A stretch of DNA of 64,000 bases from Tanytarsus gracilentus (taxonomy: Eukaryota > Arthropoda > Insecta > Diptera > Chironomidae): NCBI GenBank assembly GCA_038502055.1, contig JAXRKN010000040.1, positions 2,790,001 to 2,854,000 on the forward strand, given 5' to 3'. Of this stretch, positions 12,303 to 25,800 are shown in pieces. The notes under the pieces were generated by a model. That model did not search any database, was not told the DNA's origin, and saw nothing but the letters and a program-made list of their open reading frames with translations. Both the position numbers and the translations under genes were made by a program. Within the stretch, counting starts at the first letter, position 1, and every line of letters starts with the position of its first letter.

Positions 12303-15300
12303 GGGTTTTTAAAAGGTTTTGCTCATAAATTCATGCAAAAATTTTATTTTGATGCTTAATGCGTTGAAAATTTACAACAACTTTAAAGTGTGAATAACAC
12401 TTGGTTACAACACTTTTCAAGATCCTTCAATTGATCATAGAAACGAAGAACTATCCATATTGACATCATTGACAATATTTTTCTTCTCAAATATTCTTCT
12501 TTTATCGCTTTTTCAATAAAAACTATTTTTTATATCTCGAGCTCTGGAGACACACGCTTCACAGAGAATGAACACGAGGATTTGAAAATCTATCAAATTC
12601 TTAAAGCTCTTTAATTCCTCTTCAATCATATTCGAATAACGATAAAACTGAGATGATAAATTTTGTAGTATCATGAGAGCATGGAATAAGACATTTTGCG
12701 ATTTAACGAAAATGTGAAATAAAAGCAATTATTGAAAGCAAAAAAGAAGTGAACTTGATGAGAGCATTGAACTTGAAATGCGCGAAAAGTTGTTTATATA
12801 AATTTAATGTACTTCAAGTTTAAACGCGTATACACACATTCAAGGTGTATTGCCGCAGTGAATGAGAGTAAAGGAAAATTGCCGAATCTCGAACAATCAC
12901 TAATGAATGAATGAGGCCAATATGTTGAAAGGAGGCAGAAAAAGAGAGAATTATTGACTGTCAAGAAATTATGTAATGAAGAAGGGAAATAAATATTAAA
13001 TTTTGTGGTGATTTCTGCAGGATCCTGGTACGAAATTTATCTCCCAGTGTACAAAAGATTTAAATATTTAAATTTATCACAGGAAAGTCAAAAGTAGTTT
13101 AGTTAAAGATTTTTAACTAAAAATTTAAAACCCTTCGATTATTACCTGGGAAAGAGGTTCATCGACATTATGAAGACTCTCGCGTGCTCTTTACTCGGCC
13201 ATAGCACACTTTATACACACTTAATTTTTTTTGGTACATTTCGACGTGTGTGACAGATTGATTTATTTCTCATATCCGATTCCAATGAACGCTCTCGCCC
13301 AACTTGCTTCTCCAACACATAAATCACGATAAATTATTAAGAACTGTTTCGAAAATATTGGAAAGGGACCCCGAAAACACCGGGGAAAATAATTAGGTAA
13401 ACGATATATGATGAACCTTTTTAATATGAAGATTAAATAATTTAATGACCGACGGAACCTCGTGCCAGCCTCTTGAACCTCCTTCTAATATTAAAAAAGG
13501 CAATGTTATCGAATTTTTCAATCTTCGATGTGTGTTTATTCATAAAATAAACTCATCAATGATTCTCATAACGAGCTCTCAATATCCATTAATAATTTGA
13601 TGTTTGTTTTTATAAGAATTGAAAAAAATTTATATCGAACATATCTTTTTTTCATGATTGTTATTATTATGTTAGAAATTCTACTAAACATGATGTTTAA
13701 TGAAATAATGATGATGTGTGTATGTTATATAGAAACTTTTTTTTCAGTTCTAAATCCATAATTCAGCTTTTGATTTAACTTTTCCTGCTCATTATTTTCT
13801 AGACTGCCCTCCATAATGTCTTCCATCACCGTTATTAATTAAATTCATAAGCACAAATTGATTTCTTTCCTCTGTTTTTTTTATAACAAAAGAGTCTTTT
13901 GGGATGAAATGTGATGCCTGTAACGGTTAATTTTTTTAATTTTATTTCTTTCTAAAACCTTTAATGTCTCAACTTTTATTGCTACACAATTTACGAAAGC
14001 CTTCTCGTTCTTAAAAAGATAATGCTCAAAACGGCAAAAAGAACAACTGGGAGGCATCAGCTTGGCAAATTTATGATGACCACCGTGGAGGAAACAAAAA
14101 CAGAAAGAAAAAAATTTCTTGTTATGACATCGGAAAATAATGTTATTTTTTTTTGCATTTTGCTATTGTTTTTTTTGCACGCTCGTGGGAAGTGCTGACA
14201 AATTTCAGGAAATATTGAAAACGATGCTTAGAAAAAGTATTAATGGTCGCGATTTCCAATTAGCATTAACAAATTCGTAATAAACTCTATGACAAATATG
14301 TAGTAAAACAGAAAATCTAATTAATTCATTCGGTCGTTAATCATTACAGCAAAATGTTCTGGTTGTTTTTTATGATGTCGTCGTTGAAGTAAACGAGATG
14401 GAAAATTTTTCTGTATGATTTACAAGACGATGACAATTGTGAAGCCAAAGTGATGCAGAATATTTTCTTACAATTAGTTGATGAGAATGGGGATAATAAA
14501 AGATTTATGTAACATGTGCAGTTAATTTTTTTAAAAAATATTTTAACATTAACAAATGATTTCGCATCATGCAGATATCAACAGTAGCAGTAAAAAGTTT
14601 GTTAAAAATGCTTTATATTGGAAGCCAAGCAAATGATAAATCGTGCCGCGGATGGAGGCTTAGCATGAAAGGAAAAATCTCCTGCGTTATATGATAAATC
14701 GTGAGATTATATTGGAAAAATGTTCATTCAAATTGGAGGCGACAGCAAACTGGTGAGCGAGCGAGAATGTGCGGAGGAAGTGGAAGGAAGTTGAACACAA
14801 TCGAAATTTGATTGATTGCTTTTGGCAAGGCAACATCGACAATTAATGATAAATGAAATTCATTATTGGACTATCCCCACAAAAGAGTGAGAGTGTCGAA
14901 ATTTCTACAGAAGTAGAAAGTATCCCCCATTGTTTTGTGATGGTGACTTTTGAGAAAAAGAAGAATCGAAATGAAAATTGGGTTAGATCTGCTCGCACGA
15001 TTAACACCCACACATATCATATACGTGTTGTGTATATTTTCAACTGAATCACGGTGCATTGTGTTACTGTAATGGCTTAATTCGGCTGCTCTGCACTCTT
15101 TAAATACTCTGTTACCATTCTTCTTTCAATCTCTCTCCGATTTCCGCACTGATGTCCAAAAAAGCGTGTACATATGCATGCTATTAAGTTTCATTTTCTC
15201 TTCCTCTAGTAAAATATTTTTTTTTACCAAGAGTATTTCAATTAAAATAATTGACTTGAAAGTTCAATTGTTAGAATTTAGATATTTACAGAAAATATTC

Positions 15301-18300
15301 GTTCATGCTCAACTAATTGATATTTACCACCATTAGTTCACCAATTCATAACACCTCGCAGAAGGCGATTTACTTTACTGTTAATCGATCTCTTTATTTT
15401 ACTGCCCAGAAAATTATTTTTTAATTAAACGACCTCCACAATTTTTTAAGTCACGATCGCTTGGCCTTTTTTAATTTTTTCTCTCTCAGCTACCCGAACT
15501 GTGTCGATATCGTTTAACAACAATAAAGCCTCTCTCTCAAATTGATTTAGCATAGAAAGAGATTACCGATACTGTGCAACAAAGTCAGTCTTGGTAGACG
15601 ATGTAATTTGATAGCTGATATCAGATACAAGCGCTTGTTCACATTCAGGTTGCATTAATTGCAGTACCAAGTGCATCGTTCACCAACTTCGAGGAATTCC
15701 GATTATGCATACATTACATCGACTATGACCACACAAGCATATGGTGTGCAGCTTCTTCAACGTAATCTTTCCTTTCCACTCCAGTAACTCATCAAAAAGT
15801 TGTTTCGCACTCGAGTTTCTTCATTTTCAATTATTGAACTCAAACATCAGCTGTAATTGATCTGCTACTGCATGTCAATCAAGCACAGCTCATAAATCGC
15901 AATAAGAGAGTGTGAAAAATCCAATTAAAAATTTTCCTCGCTATCATTCGTCGAGAGAGTTTGCCGTGGCTCTTTCTTTTCTTAATTGTGTGCCAACTAA
16001 AGAATAATCTGATTATGAGAAAAAAGTCATCAGCAAGTTGCGTAAATTTATGAATAAATCCCATTTTTAAGATGCTTCTTCAGCATAGAAATTAAATAGA
16101 CATTCATTTATGATTTAGGAGTAGAAATTATTGTAACTCTCCTTAATTTCTCTTACTAATGGTGGATTTGGGTTAATTGAAAGCAATCGACTACCGTTTT
16201 CAAGTGGCCTTGATACAATTTCACTCTTTTTTTTCGTTATGTTCATCCGCGTTTAAAAGAAATCTCTGTCTGTGTCCATTAATCATTATTCTGTTTTGTT
16301 AGAGAGTCTCTTTCATTTCTCTTTCATTGCACATCATGATCATCCTCTCAGCAGCTTGCAATGCACACGTCTCATTGCACATTCAATTGAATTTTTTTAT
16401 ATGTGCATCGGCTTCGACATTTCTGCTTGATGAATTTTTATTTTGACTCTCCCGCCATCGATTGATACTGCTGCTGCTGTTGATTCCAATCAATCGATAT
16501 TCATATTGATATGTGTGTTCAGATGACCATATTAAACGGCTGTCGGCTGACGAAGGCTCTCGAAATCTGATACACACACAATGCGGAGACTCATGTGATA
16601 TACGAGCTTGTGTAGAATAACTTTAGAAATTCTGATGAATAATTCTTTTATAGTATGTGGTGGCACAACGGTAGTAACTGAGTTTTTAGAACGATAGCAG
16701 GTTGCAAATCCATAAATACCCCCATCTGTGATGGTGGTCCCAATTTTTTTTCTCTCTCACTCTCAGAGGACCAGCATGTGGCATAGAATTTTTGCGTGAA
16801 TTCCGCATTAAATTTGACTGTGAGCGATGGAAGGAAAAATATTTTTTTAAGGCCCAGAGAAAATATCGAGTTTCCGTTATGCGCTGTGATGCTTATTTGT
16901 TTGGTAACTAATCGCAAAACATTATTTTTGATAGCAGCGCAAATTGAGCGAGTGCCAAATTTAAGACTTGGAATTGAATGCGCAATTGTTATTCATGACT
17001 TCGTAATTATCAAGAGGCTTATCATAAAGCTCTAAACAAAAGATCTTAATAATCTCGCTCAATTATCAGCGATGACGGTTGAAATTGAGCTTTACGGCGC
17101 CTTCTGGTTTTGACTTTGCGAAATTAATTTTCGGCCAATTTGAGGTGGTAATTATTTATTTTTTCAAAATCTCAAATTTTTATTAAAAAAATTAATTTAA
17201 TTTTTAAAAGCTTTAGAAAATTATTTAAAAAAGTTTCACCAGGACGATGACATTTGCCATTCTAAGAGAAAGTGTTGTCGCGTGTCAACAGTTTTCATTT
17301 CGAAGAGTCTTTCTAAGAAGACAAATTATTATACGCGATTGTTCCATAAAAACGGTCATTTTCCCTCTCATCGCTCTCGCAAGAAAAAACAATATTCATT
17401 TTGAGATGGTCTTAACATTTCTATTTTGTGCAAGTCACTTCTTAATATCTTCTTGAAGAGAGTGAGTGAGCTGTACATATAGGCGATTATGCAATCCATC
17501 GCGATAGAAGTGAAATCGTACGTAAAAACTAAATAAGATGTGACAGAAGGAAGATGTGTATCTGAGTCAAAAACATGCATGCTACATGAAATGATTCTTG
17601 GAGATGAGACGAAGACCATAAATTCACAAGCCTTTTATATTCTGCTTAATGATAAATGATATTTATCTCTTCCAACAATTGCTGCTGTCTCTAGCAACTA
17701 AAACTTTTTTCTCCTCTATCTCTTCAGTATCTTTTTCGCTTGTCAGACTCTGACGTTCTAGTTATGGGATTATCTTTTCTAAATGCGAATTCGCAATTTT
17801 CAGCAAATTGAGTTGAAACTTTTCCTCGCATCATCATCCGCCAACAAACCCCCATCCTTTTGTGTTCCTCCAAAATAAATAAATGAGCTTAAGAGATCAA
17901 TTCCGACTTATTAGCCGATTGGCTTGGAACAGCGGCTAATTTAAGGAAAAATTTTCTCTCTTGCATGCACAACATGAACCATAAATAAGATTAATTTCGC
18001 AAAAGTTCTTTTATCAATTTAAGATGTCTCGCTTATGTGGAATTTTGTCTGGTCGGAATTGAGTGCTCTCTCACATCATTATGATCGCATCATAAACAAC
18101 AAAAGCGCATTTAAAGCGTGAGAATTACCTGACGAACTCATTCGTTCCCTTTTATAATTCTCTTTTTCCTTTTTTCCCTATCTTTCACTCTTAAAAGTTT
18201 CGCCGCGCAATTTTCATTTTTAACTTCAGTCTGCAGATCTGTAACATTTTTTTTATGACTAAATGATGATGCCAAGTGACAGATACCTTTTTCCCGTGTA

Positions 18301-19838
18301 TAAAAACATTAAAATCTCTTTCAATCGCATTCGCTTTCGTTTGTGCGATGATTTTCAAAAATCATCAAAATGCATAGCCACAGAACATGTTGTTTTAGAA
18401 TTTCACGGGAATTTGAGTTTTTGATAGGCGAGATTGAAAGAGACAAAAGAATGAAAATGAAAATCATTTAACCACACAGATGTTCTTGATTTGTTTTGCG
18501 GCAATGTGCGGTGATTGAAGTTTAAACTTTTAATAACAACGTTGGATAACTTTTAAATTAACAAAAAAAAATTCTAAATACCTACACCTGAATTTTGACG
18601 ATAATTATTCCCGTCAAAAGCTCAATGCCTTTTAATTTTCATCTGTTTTGTTCTCACTCGCGCGTCATAAAAAATGATGATGAGAAAAAACATAAAATAT
18701 AAAAAATGAGATAATCTTTATAGCATTTTAATCAACGAGAAACGTCAACAACGATTTAAATCATTTCAGTTGGCTTGGACGACTGTTTCTGGGAACACCG
18801 CACGAGACTTCCTGAATTTCATAATCAACCACGGCAATGCATTATGGCATATATGAACAAATAAGAATAATCACATCTTTATTATATTGCATTTTCGCGA
18901 TAAATCATTTTGTGATCTCGTGATTTAAGTGCACTTCACGAGCGAAATTATTGCTGTTGTCATCATGATGGTGAAGTGGCCGCCGCAACCATTTCTATAC
19001 ATATACATATGTTCGCGAGTGTAAAAGGTTAAAAAAAGAAATCTTTTATATTTTCGTGGCTTCTGACTTGCAGATTTTGCACATGATTTGTGACCCATTT
19101 CAGATATATAGAAGTGATTTATGCATTTTGTCAAATTGGTCCATGTATCTCACATAAATCTAATTTACGTGGTAACTAGCAGTAACTATGTTTGACTCTA
19201 TAAAATGCGCCCATTTTACCATTAACTTAATCATTTGAATGACTAATCATTTGACTTTACTCTCTTCAATAGTTCAGCTAATAAATTTGCAATTATGAGA
19301 CTGCGCGTGTCAGTGGAGCACATTTTTAAAATGAGGCGAAAGGGTTCAAATTAAAACACTCATACAAGATTTTTTTTCTGCTGATGTAATGAAAATAAAT
19401 TTATGATGTTTTAATAATTTTTCATTTTGCGGTTTGTTTTCACCGCGTGGCGAAGGGACTGATTCATTTGTGGGACTCTTAAGTGCGCACGCAATTGGGG
19501 GCCATTTGACAGTTTACAAGAATCCGAAAAACAAATTTAAATAATTTATGGATGCACATTTCATGCCATTAATCATAATAATTTAATTAACTTTCTTCGC
19601 ATGCTCTCTCTGCAATTGCTGAGTAAATAAATCGAAAATGATATTTCAGAAATGTTAAGGAGGAGGTGGAAACAACCAAGCAAAGTGTCAAGAGCAATTA
19701 TTGTCCTCGACATGATTGTCGATCTTTGCAATTTTTCTCTTATCCATACGAATGCCCACGGAGAGTTATCTCTCGATCCCGACTGTGCAATCTTACAAAT
19801 TATCGATTCGTAATCAGTTATAATGAAAGACTACTTAC
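12303..19838. other. Fhos intron, no gene seen
   Basis: AT-rich, with only short chance ORFs on both strands. It is intron by inference, since the exon at 19839 ends in a GTAAGT donor whose acceptor partner is not found here. Confidence 0.6.
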
Positions 19839-19897
19839 CGATGATTGCATGAACTCTAACACTTAGCTGTGTGCGCACCACCAGGGAATTCTTTCGA
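19839..19897 (-). CDS. Fhos: Fhos common exon: start of the FH3 (DID-like) region
   Basis: This 59-nt exon has an acceptor ending CATTGCAG and a GTAAGT donor. It begins in phase 2 and ends in phase 1, encoding SRKNSLVVRTQLSVRVHAII. The RKNS..(V/I)RTQLSVRV motif is strongly conserved in FHOD proteins and normally runs on to a Glu-Lys-Leu. That continuation is not seen in the remaining 19.8 kb on the left, so the following intron leaves the window. Confidence 0.9.
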
Positions 19898-22800
19898 CTG
19901 CAATGAAATAAAAAAAGAAGAAGATTGAGTAACAAAAAAAACATACAAGAACGGGAAAGATAATCAAATGCAATTAAATCAAAAGCAATATGGCGAGAGA
20001 AAAACTCCTGAGTGAGGTTAGACCGCCGCTCCGTGGTTGAGATCATATCGTACATTATAAGATGCGCCTTTATGCCTTCATCCATTTCTACAATGTATTT
20101 GATGATTTTATTTGAATGTCGTGCAACTCCGTCAGTTAACTGTGACCCTATATCTTCGCTCCCTTCTCAATCTTAAAGTCGTTAAAGCTAATTTACTCGA
20201 AAGAATCTCTGCATTTCTCTAAAAGAATAGGAAATATCATACATGCTTTCGCCATAAATATTCTTTTTTCGTGAAAAAGCAGCGACGACGAAGAGAAAAT
20301 TTTTATGCGCATTTAAATACTCTCTAGCACAAGTCATTTGCATAGCTTTTCAATAAATTATGCCTCAACCGAGAGATGCGTTTTGCAATCTCCAACATGA
20401 TGTACCATTTTACATATGCAAACAAAAAAATCTTTCTATTTACCGGCGCTGAGAATTGCATTAGTGCCGCTTTTGAAATTCTTTAAACATTATTCTTAGC
20501 ACACAAAAAACTTTATGTTTTTTTCGCTGCAATATCCAATTGCACAAATATATGCATCTTTAATTTACCGTAAATCTTTGCCTCCTCCCGCGAGAGTACA
20601 TAAACTTTTTAATTTAATTCATCGGAGAGTTCAGTAAACGTGATCAAGTCATTTTCTATGTCATGACTAATGAATTGATTCATCTTCAATTTTTGAGGCA
20701 AAGCATTGAAAAGTTTTTTTCAATCACGTGGAAATGCGCTTTAACACCTCAGATTTCTCTTCTCCATTTATTTGTTTTCTCTTAAATAGTTGATCTGATT
20801 TCATTCTCAACAAAAACGACAGCGATGATGACAGGAGATGGCAGTGAGAAAAAGCTTTCTATTCTCGCGATCGCGATAGAGCCTCTTTAGCTTTAAAAAA
20901 ACAACAACAAAAAAAGTTCACATTAATTTGACAAGATTTTTATTGTCGTTAAATGGAATGAAATTGGAGTTCTCTCAAATGTATCACGAATCGGGGACAA
21001 ATCAATTATTTAAGAGTTGTTTTCTTCTGCTTTTGCATGCTCGCTCTGCCATCGCCTAGTAAATGTCCGCAAAGTGTTGAGTTTCACTTTCTTCTCCTAC
21101 GAGATTTCCCCAATGTGATCAAGCTTGATCGTCATTGCTTTCGGGGTTAAAGTTCTTCACTCATTGTCATTGCCAATTGTCATTCTCTCTCAACTAATAA
21201 TCATCATCGTGTTTTCATGGAGTTTATAACTCTCGAACGTTAATATACTATGAAGTACATGTCAAAAACTATCACATGATGATGGAAGACGACAAGATCA
21301 GAATGAACAATTGCAACAAAGAACTATGTCTTCCCTACCTCAACTCAATGCAATTCTAAAATGGTAATTTTATTATATAGCGACCAACTCCAAATAGCGG
21401 TGGTGCTGCGATGTATGAGGAGGAATGTGAAAATATTTATGACTTTCAAATTAGAATAAAAAGTGGAAATATTGTGATAAGATAATGGGAAGATATTTAA
21501 ATTTCCTCCTGTCGTTTCCTCCTCTAACTGCATTATTCAATTGTTATTGATTGTTGCCGTTTTCAGAGCTATCAGATCGCTCTAGAATAGGAAGCGATTT
21601 GATTTTCTTTCTCTCTCTCCTCAATAGCATTATAGAATTTATTCACTGTGATATGCTTTTTGCATCTTTTTCGATATGTTCACATTCTTTTATGAATTCA
21701 AATTCAGATGCAGCGCTCAAGAATATTCCAATTTTAGAATGCCAATAGGTAGTAAAAAATGTAAATTTCCTTAAGTTGCATACATATATGAGAGCGCCTG
21801 CATTGAATGCAAAATTAGGTTTGAGGCAAGTCATGTCATGCGAGGCATCGACTTTGGCACAGAAAGTGCATTTAAATGTAAGTTGAATTCAATTTAACAA
21901 TTCATCAATTATGGAACTTCTTTTTCCTCAACAATTTTTTATTAATTTACCCTTCATTAGTCGATTATTGACACAGCAATTTAGCCGGCAATGTGTAAAA
22001 TATCGAAATGCTCACGTTTAGAGCTTAAAAGTCTTTTTAATTAAGAAATAAATTAAAATTGGCATGCGTCAACACATTATAGCCAGATAAATGCGCCATT
22101 GTGAGCGCCACGTTTGTGACCTACTCACTGTGTGTTTGTAGCACTTTAATGATTATCTATGTTTGCATTATGGAGCAGTCAAAGTGATTTGAGGCTTTAA
22201 CTTATTTTTCTTTGTTTACAGATGTGAAAATAATTTTTTTCTATCACCATGGGAGAAATGAAGAGCATAAGCGACTTACAGCATATAATTTTTCCTCATT
22301 ATTGAAGTTAATTATACATCATCATGTATTCCACATATGGACACAGCAAAAAACTTCCGTTAAAATTTGAATTCTCAATTTTATTTTCAAAAAAATTAAA
22401 TCTCGAGTTCAATGATTTTTTTATGTCCATTTGTGCGTGCTGTTGTTACATATTCTCTCGTTTTCAATAAATGATAAATTGATAAGATTATTGACTGTTG
22501 TGATTATGCAACATCATCATACATCACAATGAGTTACATAATTCATCACATACCTGGAGTTAAGTCCTTCGATCTCTTCGGACTGCTCAACCAGAGATGA
22601 TTCCAAGTCGAGATATGCTCCGAAGTCGCCGTCTTTATACACTTGAATCGATGCATCGTCGAGCTATGAGAGAAATAAAAAAGGAAAAATCATTAAGTAT
22701 TAAAATCGAGCTCAGAACTTTCACATGGTGCATTGAAGTTGCACAAATTGAAGCGACGATATAACTTCCTTGTACAAAGAACGATTTTCTCTATGCATCA

Positions 22801-25800
22801 AAGAACGAACCTAATTAGACTGCCTCATGACTTTGCACGTTTTAATGTCATCATAATAATTACATTTAAAGTTATTCTTCTTCTTCTGCTCATCGCTTCC
22901 TGCATTACTTCATTTCACCATTCTTTCATTCTTCTCCCTCGGGAAGAGTGTGAAATGTGTTCATTAAAAAAAGTTATTTTTTGCACACTTTTAAGCTGCA
23001 CACATTCAATTCAATTCATAGTCGTCAACCGAGTTAAGAAATTCCTCCTCAATATCTATATATTTATTTGTATTGCTTTAAAAGCAATTCTCACCGCATT
23101 TAGATTAATAGAAAGACATAAAAGAATAAAACACATCGACTTTGTGATATAATTAGGATTGACAATTTTATATGCCTATTGCCATAATAATAAAAATGTG
23201 TTCAATAAAAAAAATCAGTTGCGCGGTTGCTTAGCTTTTCATCACTCTAACGTCAAGACGACTATGGGAATCAAATTATTGCATAATTTATTATCTCTCA
23301 GTATCTCTCTCTTTCTCTCTCGTCAGGTGTTGCTGACAACCAGAGTCATTATGCGCAATGATAGTAAAACTTACTGCAAAGTTTAGCGAATTGAAAATTG
23401 AGCAATTGTTGTAAATTGATCGTAAAAGCTCTTAATTAGCTGCCGCAATACCAAATAAAGCGGTGGATATTGAATATTTTGCAAATGAAATTTTATGTCG
23501 CTTAAGAAAAACTCGTTTGATGGAATTTTGTTTCTTGTTAACTTGAAACTTTCCATCCCCTGATCTATTTTTAAAATCGCTCCACCTTTCACCATCAAAA
23601 TCGATTTTCTCTCGATAAAAAATGACTTGACCTTTATGCATTCACATATACCCAAGAACTCCCGAATGAGCGCTAAATTAATTCTATATCGAACACGAAT
23701 TACTATAAATAATTTTGATATTTATTGACATTTCAGTGCAAGATTGCACAATTGAATCGGTTTATTTGCAATTTGTTAAATTCAACAGAAATTGCTCATT
23801 TTTTAGAGAAAACGTTATAAAAATTAATTTTTGTTTTATGGTCCACCGTGAAGGATGCATGCTATGCGAAACTAATTGAATGGTATTTTTCACACAAGAA
23901 ACGCCTTTAATTACCATTGAAATAGCATGAGATGCAGGTTTATGATAATTGCGGAATTTTCTTCGCGTTGATACGGCACGAAGTGTTTAATAACTTAACC
24001 TTGACATGCAGCCGCAGACAGCAGTGAAATGAGTGAAAAAATCATCACAAAATAAACTTTTTTTGTGATCCCATACTAGCGTTAATTACCAATAAATAAT
24101 GGGCGAGTAAAATTAAACAATTAATGCACATGCGGAGTGGAAAAGTCTTCATGTCTCGCCGCAGTCTTTATGTAACGTCCTGTAGGCTGTTGAGTTCAAC
24201 CCAAACAAGTCTCGCTTTTTTGTTGATATTTAAGATAATGTCAATTAAAGTAAAACAATTGCCCATCCTTTGCTGACTGCTCCATATAGTCTCCGCGAAC
24301 TTTATCGAATATAGACTCTTTTCTACAATAATTGCATTCGCGGGGATTGGTCACGGCTCAATAATTACTCCACACAAGGTGATTATTTATCTTTCATCTT
24401 CCTGCATTCATTGTGTCTTTTGTTTGCATTTCACAATTGAACTTGTTTTGATTTATGAGCAGTAAGCACTGGGGTGATGACTCCGCGGGCTCGAAGGATG
24501 ACACGCAAGCATTTTTTTGTTAAAAGTCAATAAAAATTATTTTTACCGTGCATTTCCAGGCACGAGTGAGTGAAAGTGTTGATTAAAATTTCATCGCGAT
24601 TACTCATATCGCTGAGGCCATGATCGATGATCATATATTAAATTTAACATTTTTAATACAATTATTTTCCTTCTGTTTTATAATATTTTGCAATTCATAT
24701 AGATATGAAAGTGAAAAGATCGAGTGTGCAGTCATTTGAGGTTTAAATTTTCCGCGTACTTAAAAGTTGAACTTCCTCTGATGCATTTAACACTTAAAGA
24801 AACTGAATAAAATATCAATTATTAACATCAATTAACTTGAATTTCCTCGCTTTTTAATCTGTTTAAAAATTCTCGCCTTTTATCATGTCCCGAGTAGTTG
24901 TGAATGATTATTTTCACATAATGAGCATACAATTAAATCGTTGAAGTGCTACAGAGTTCAAGTAGATCAATTTGTAGAGTCTTTAAAGCCTAGTAGCATA
25001 AGTTCTTATGCAATTGCAATCTTGCGAATCTTCCGGTACTACACATTTTACATCATTTACGCTTTTTGCATTGCACATGACTGGAATGATGTATGCTTCT
25101 GTAAGAAACACAACAGCAATGTCTGTCTATGAAGTATGAGAGTGAAAAAAAGAAGAAAATTATGTGGCATGATATGTAAAAACGAGTAGCGAAAATCTTT
25201 CGACAGAGGAAGAAAAAAAGTGTATTGTATTGCACTACTTTTGATTTATTGAGCACTTTCGCGTATGCTTTAATGCAAAAATGGAAGAAATTGGGATTAA
25301 AGCGGCGAGAAAGAGATGTTAAAAAATATTGAAAGGATAAAATGTGATCGTAAAATATAAAATTGGTAGTAAAAGAAATTGACTAAAATAATTAACTAAT
25401 CTCGAGTCAATTAGACAAACGCGCGGTTTTATTAAGGCACATTAAATGTTAATGTCAATCATTAATACAAAATGTGACATACATTTTACGCGAAAAAAAG
25501 AAAAGCTCTCACTCTGATTCACTTTAATGAATGTCATTCTCAGATTGATTCTCGATAAACTCTCTGTGTAAATGTCATACAAGTAAAAATATTATGACCA
25601 TTAATCAGATTATATTGATTCATAAATCAAGTGGCGCCTTTTATGAGAATTTAATTAAAATTCATGGCTTCAACTCTCCATGACAAATGTCGTCGTCGTT
25701 ATTAAAAGGTGAAAAAAAGAAGACCGAGAATGAAATTCAATTGCGACTGAACTAATTGAACTTTATGAGTCTCTGACTCCGGGTGTTATGGAGTGCACTT

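Noticed and set aside
22733..23152. 139-codon plus-strand ORF with hydrophobic stretches
   Set aside because: It begins at TTG, is rich in residues favoured by AT-rich random sequence, lies antisense in an Fhos intron and has no promoter or recognisable motif.
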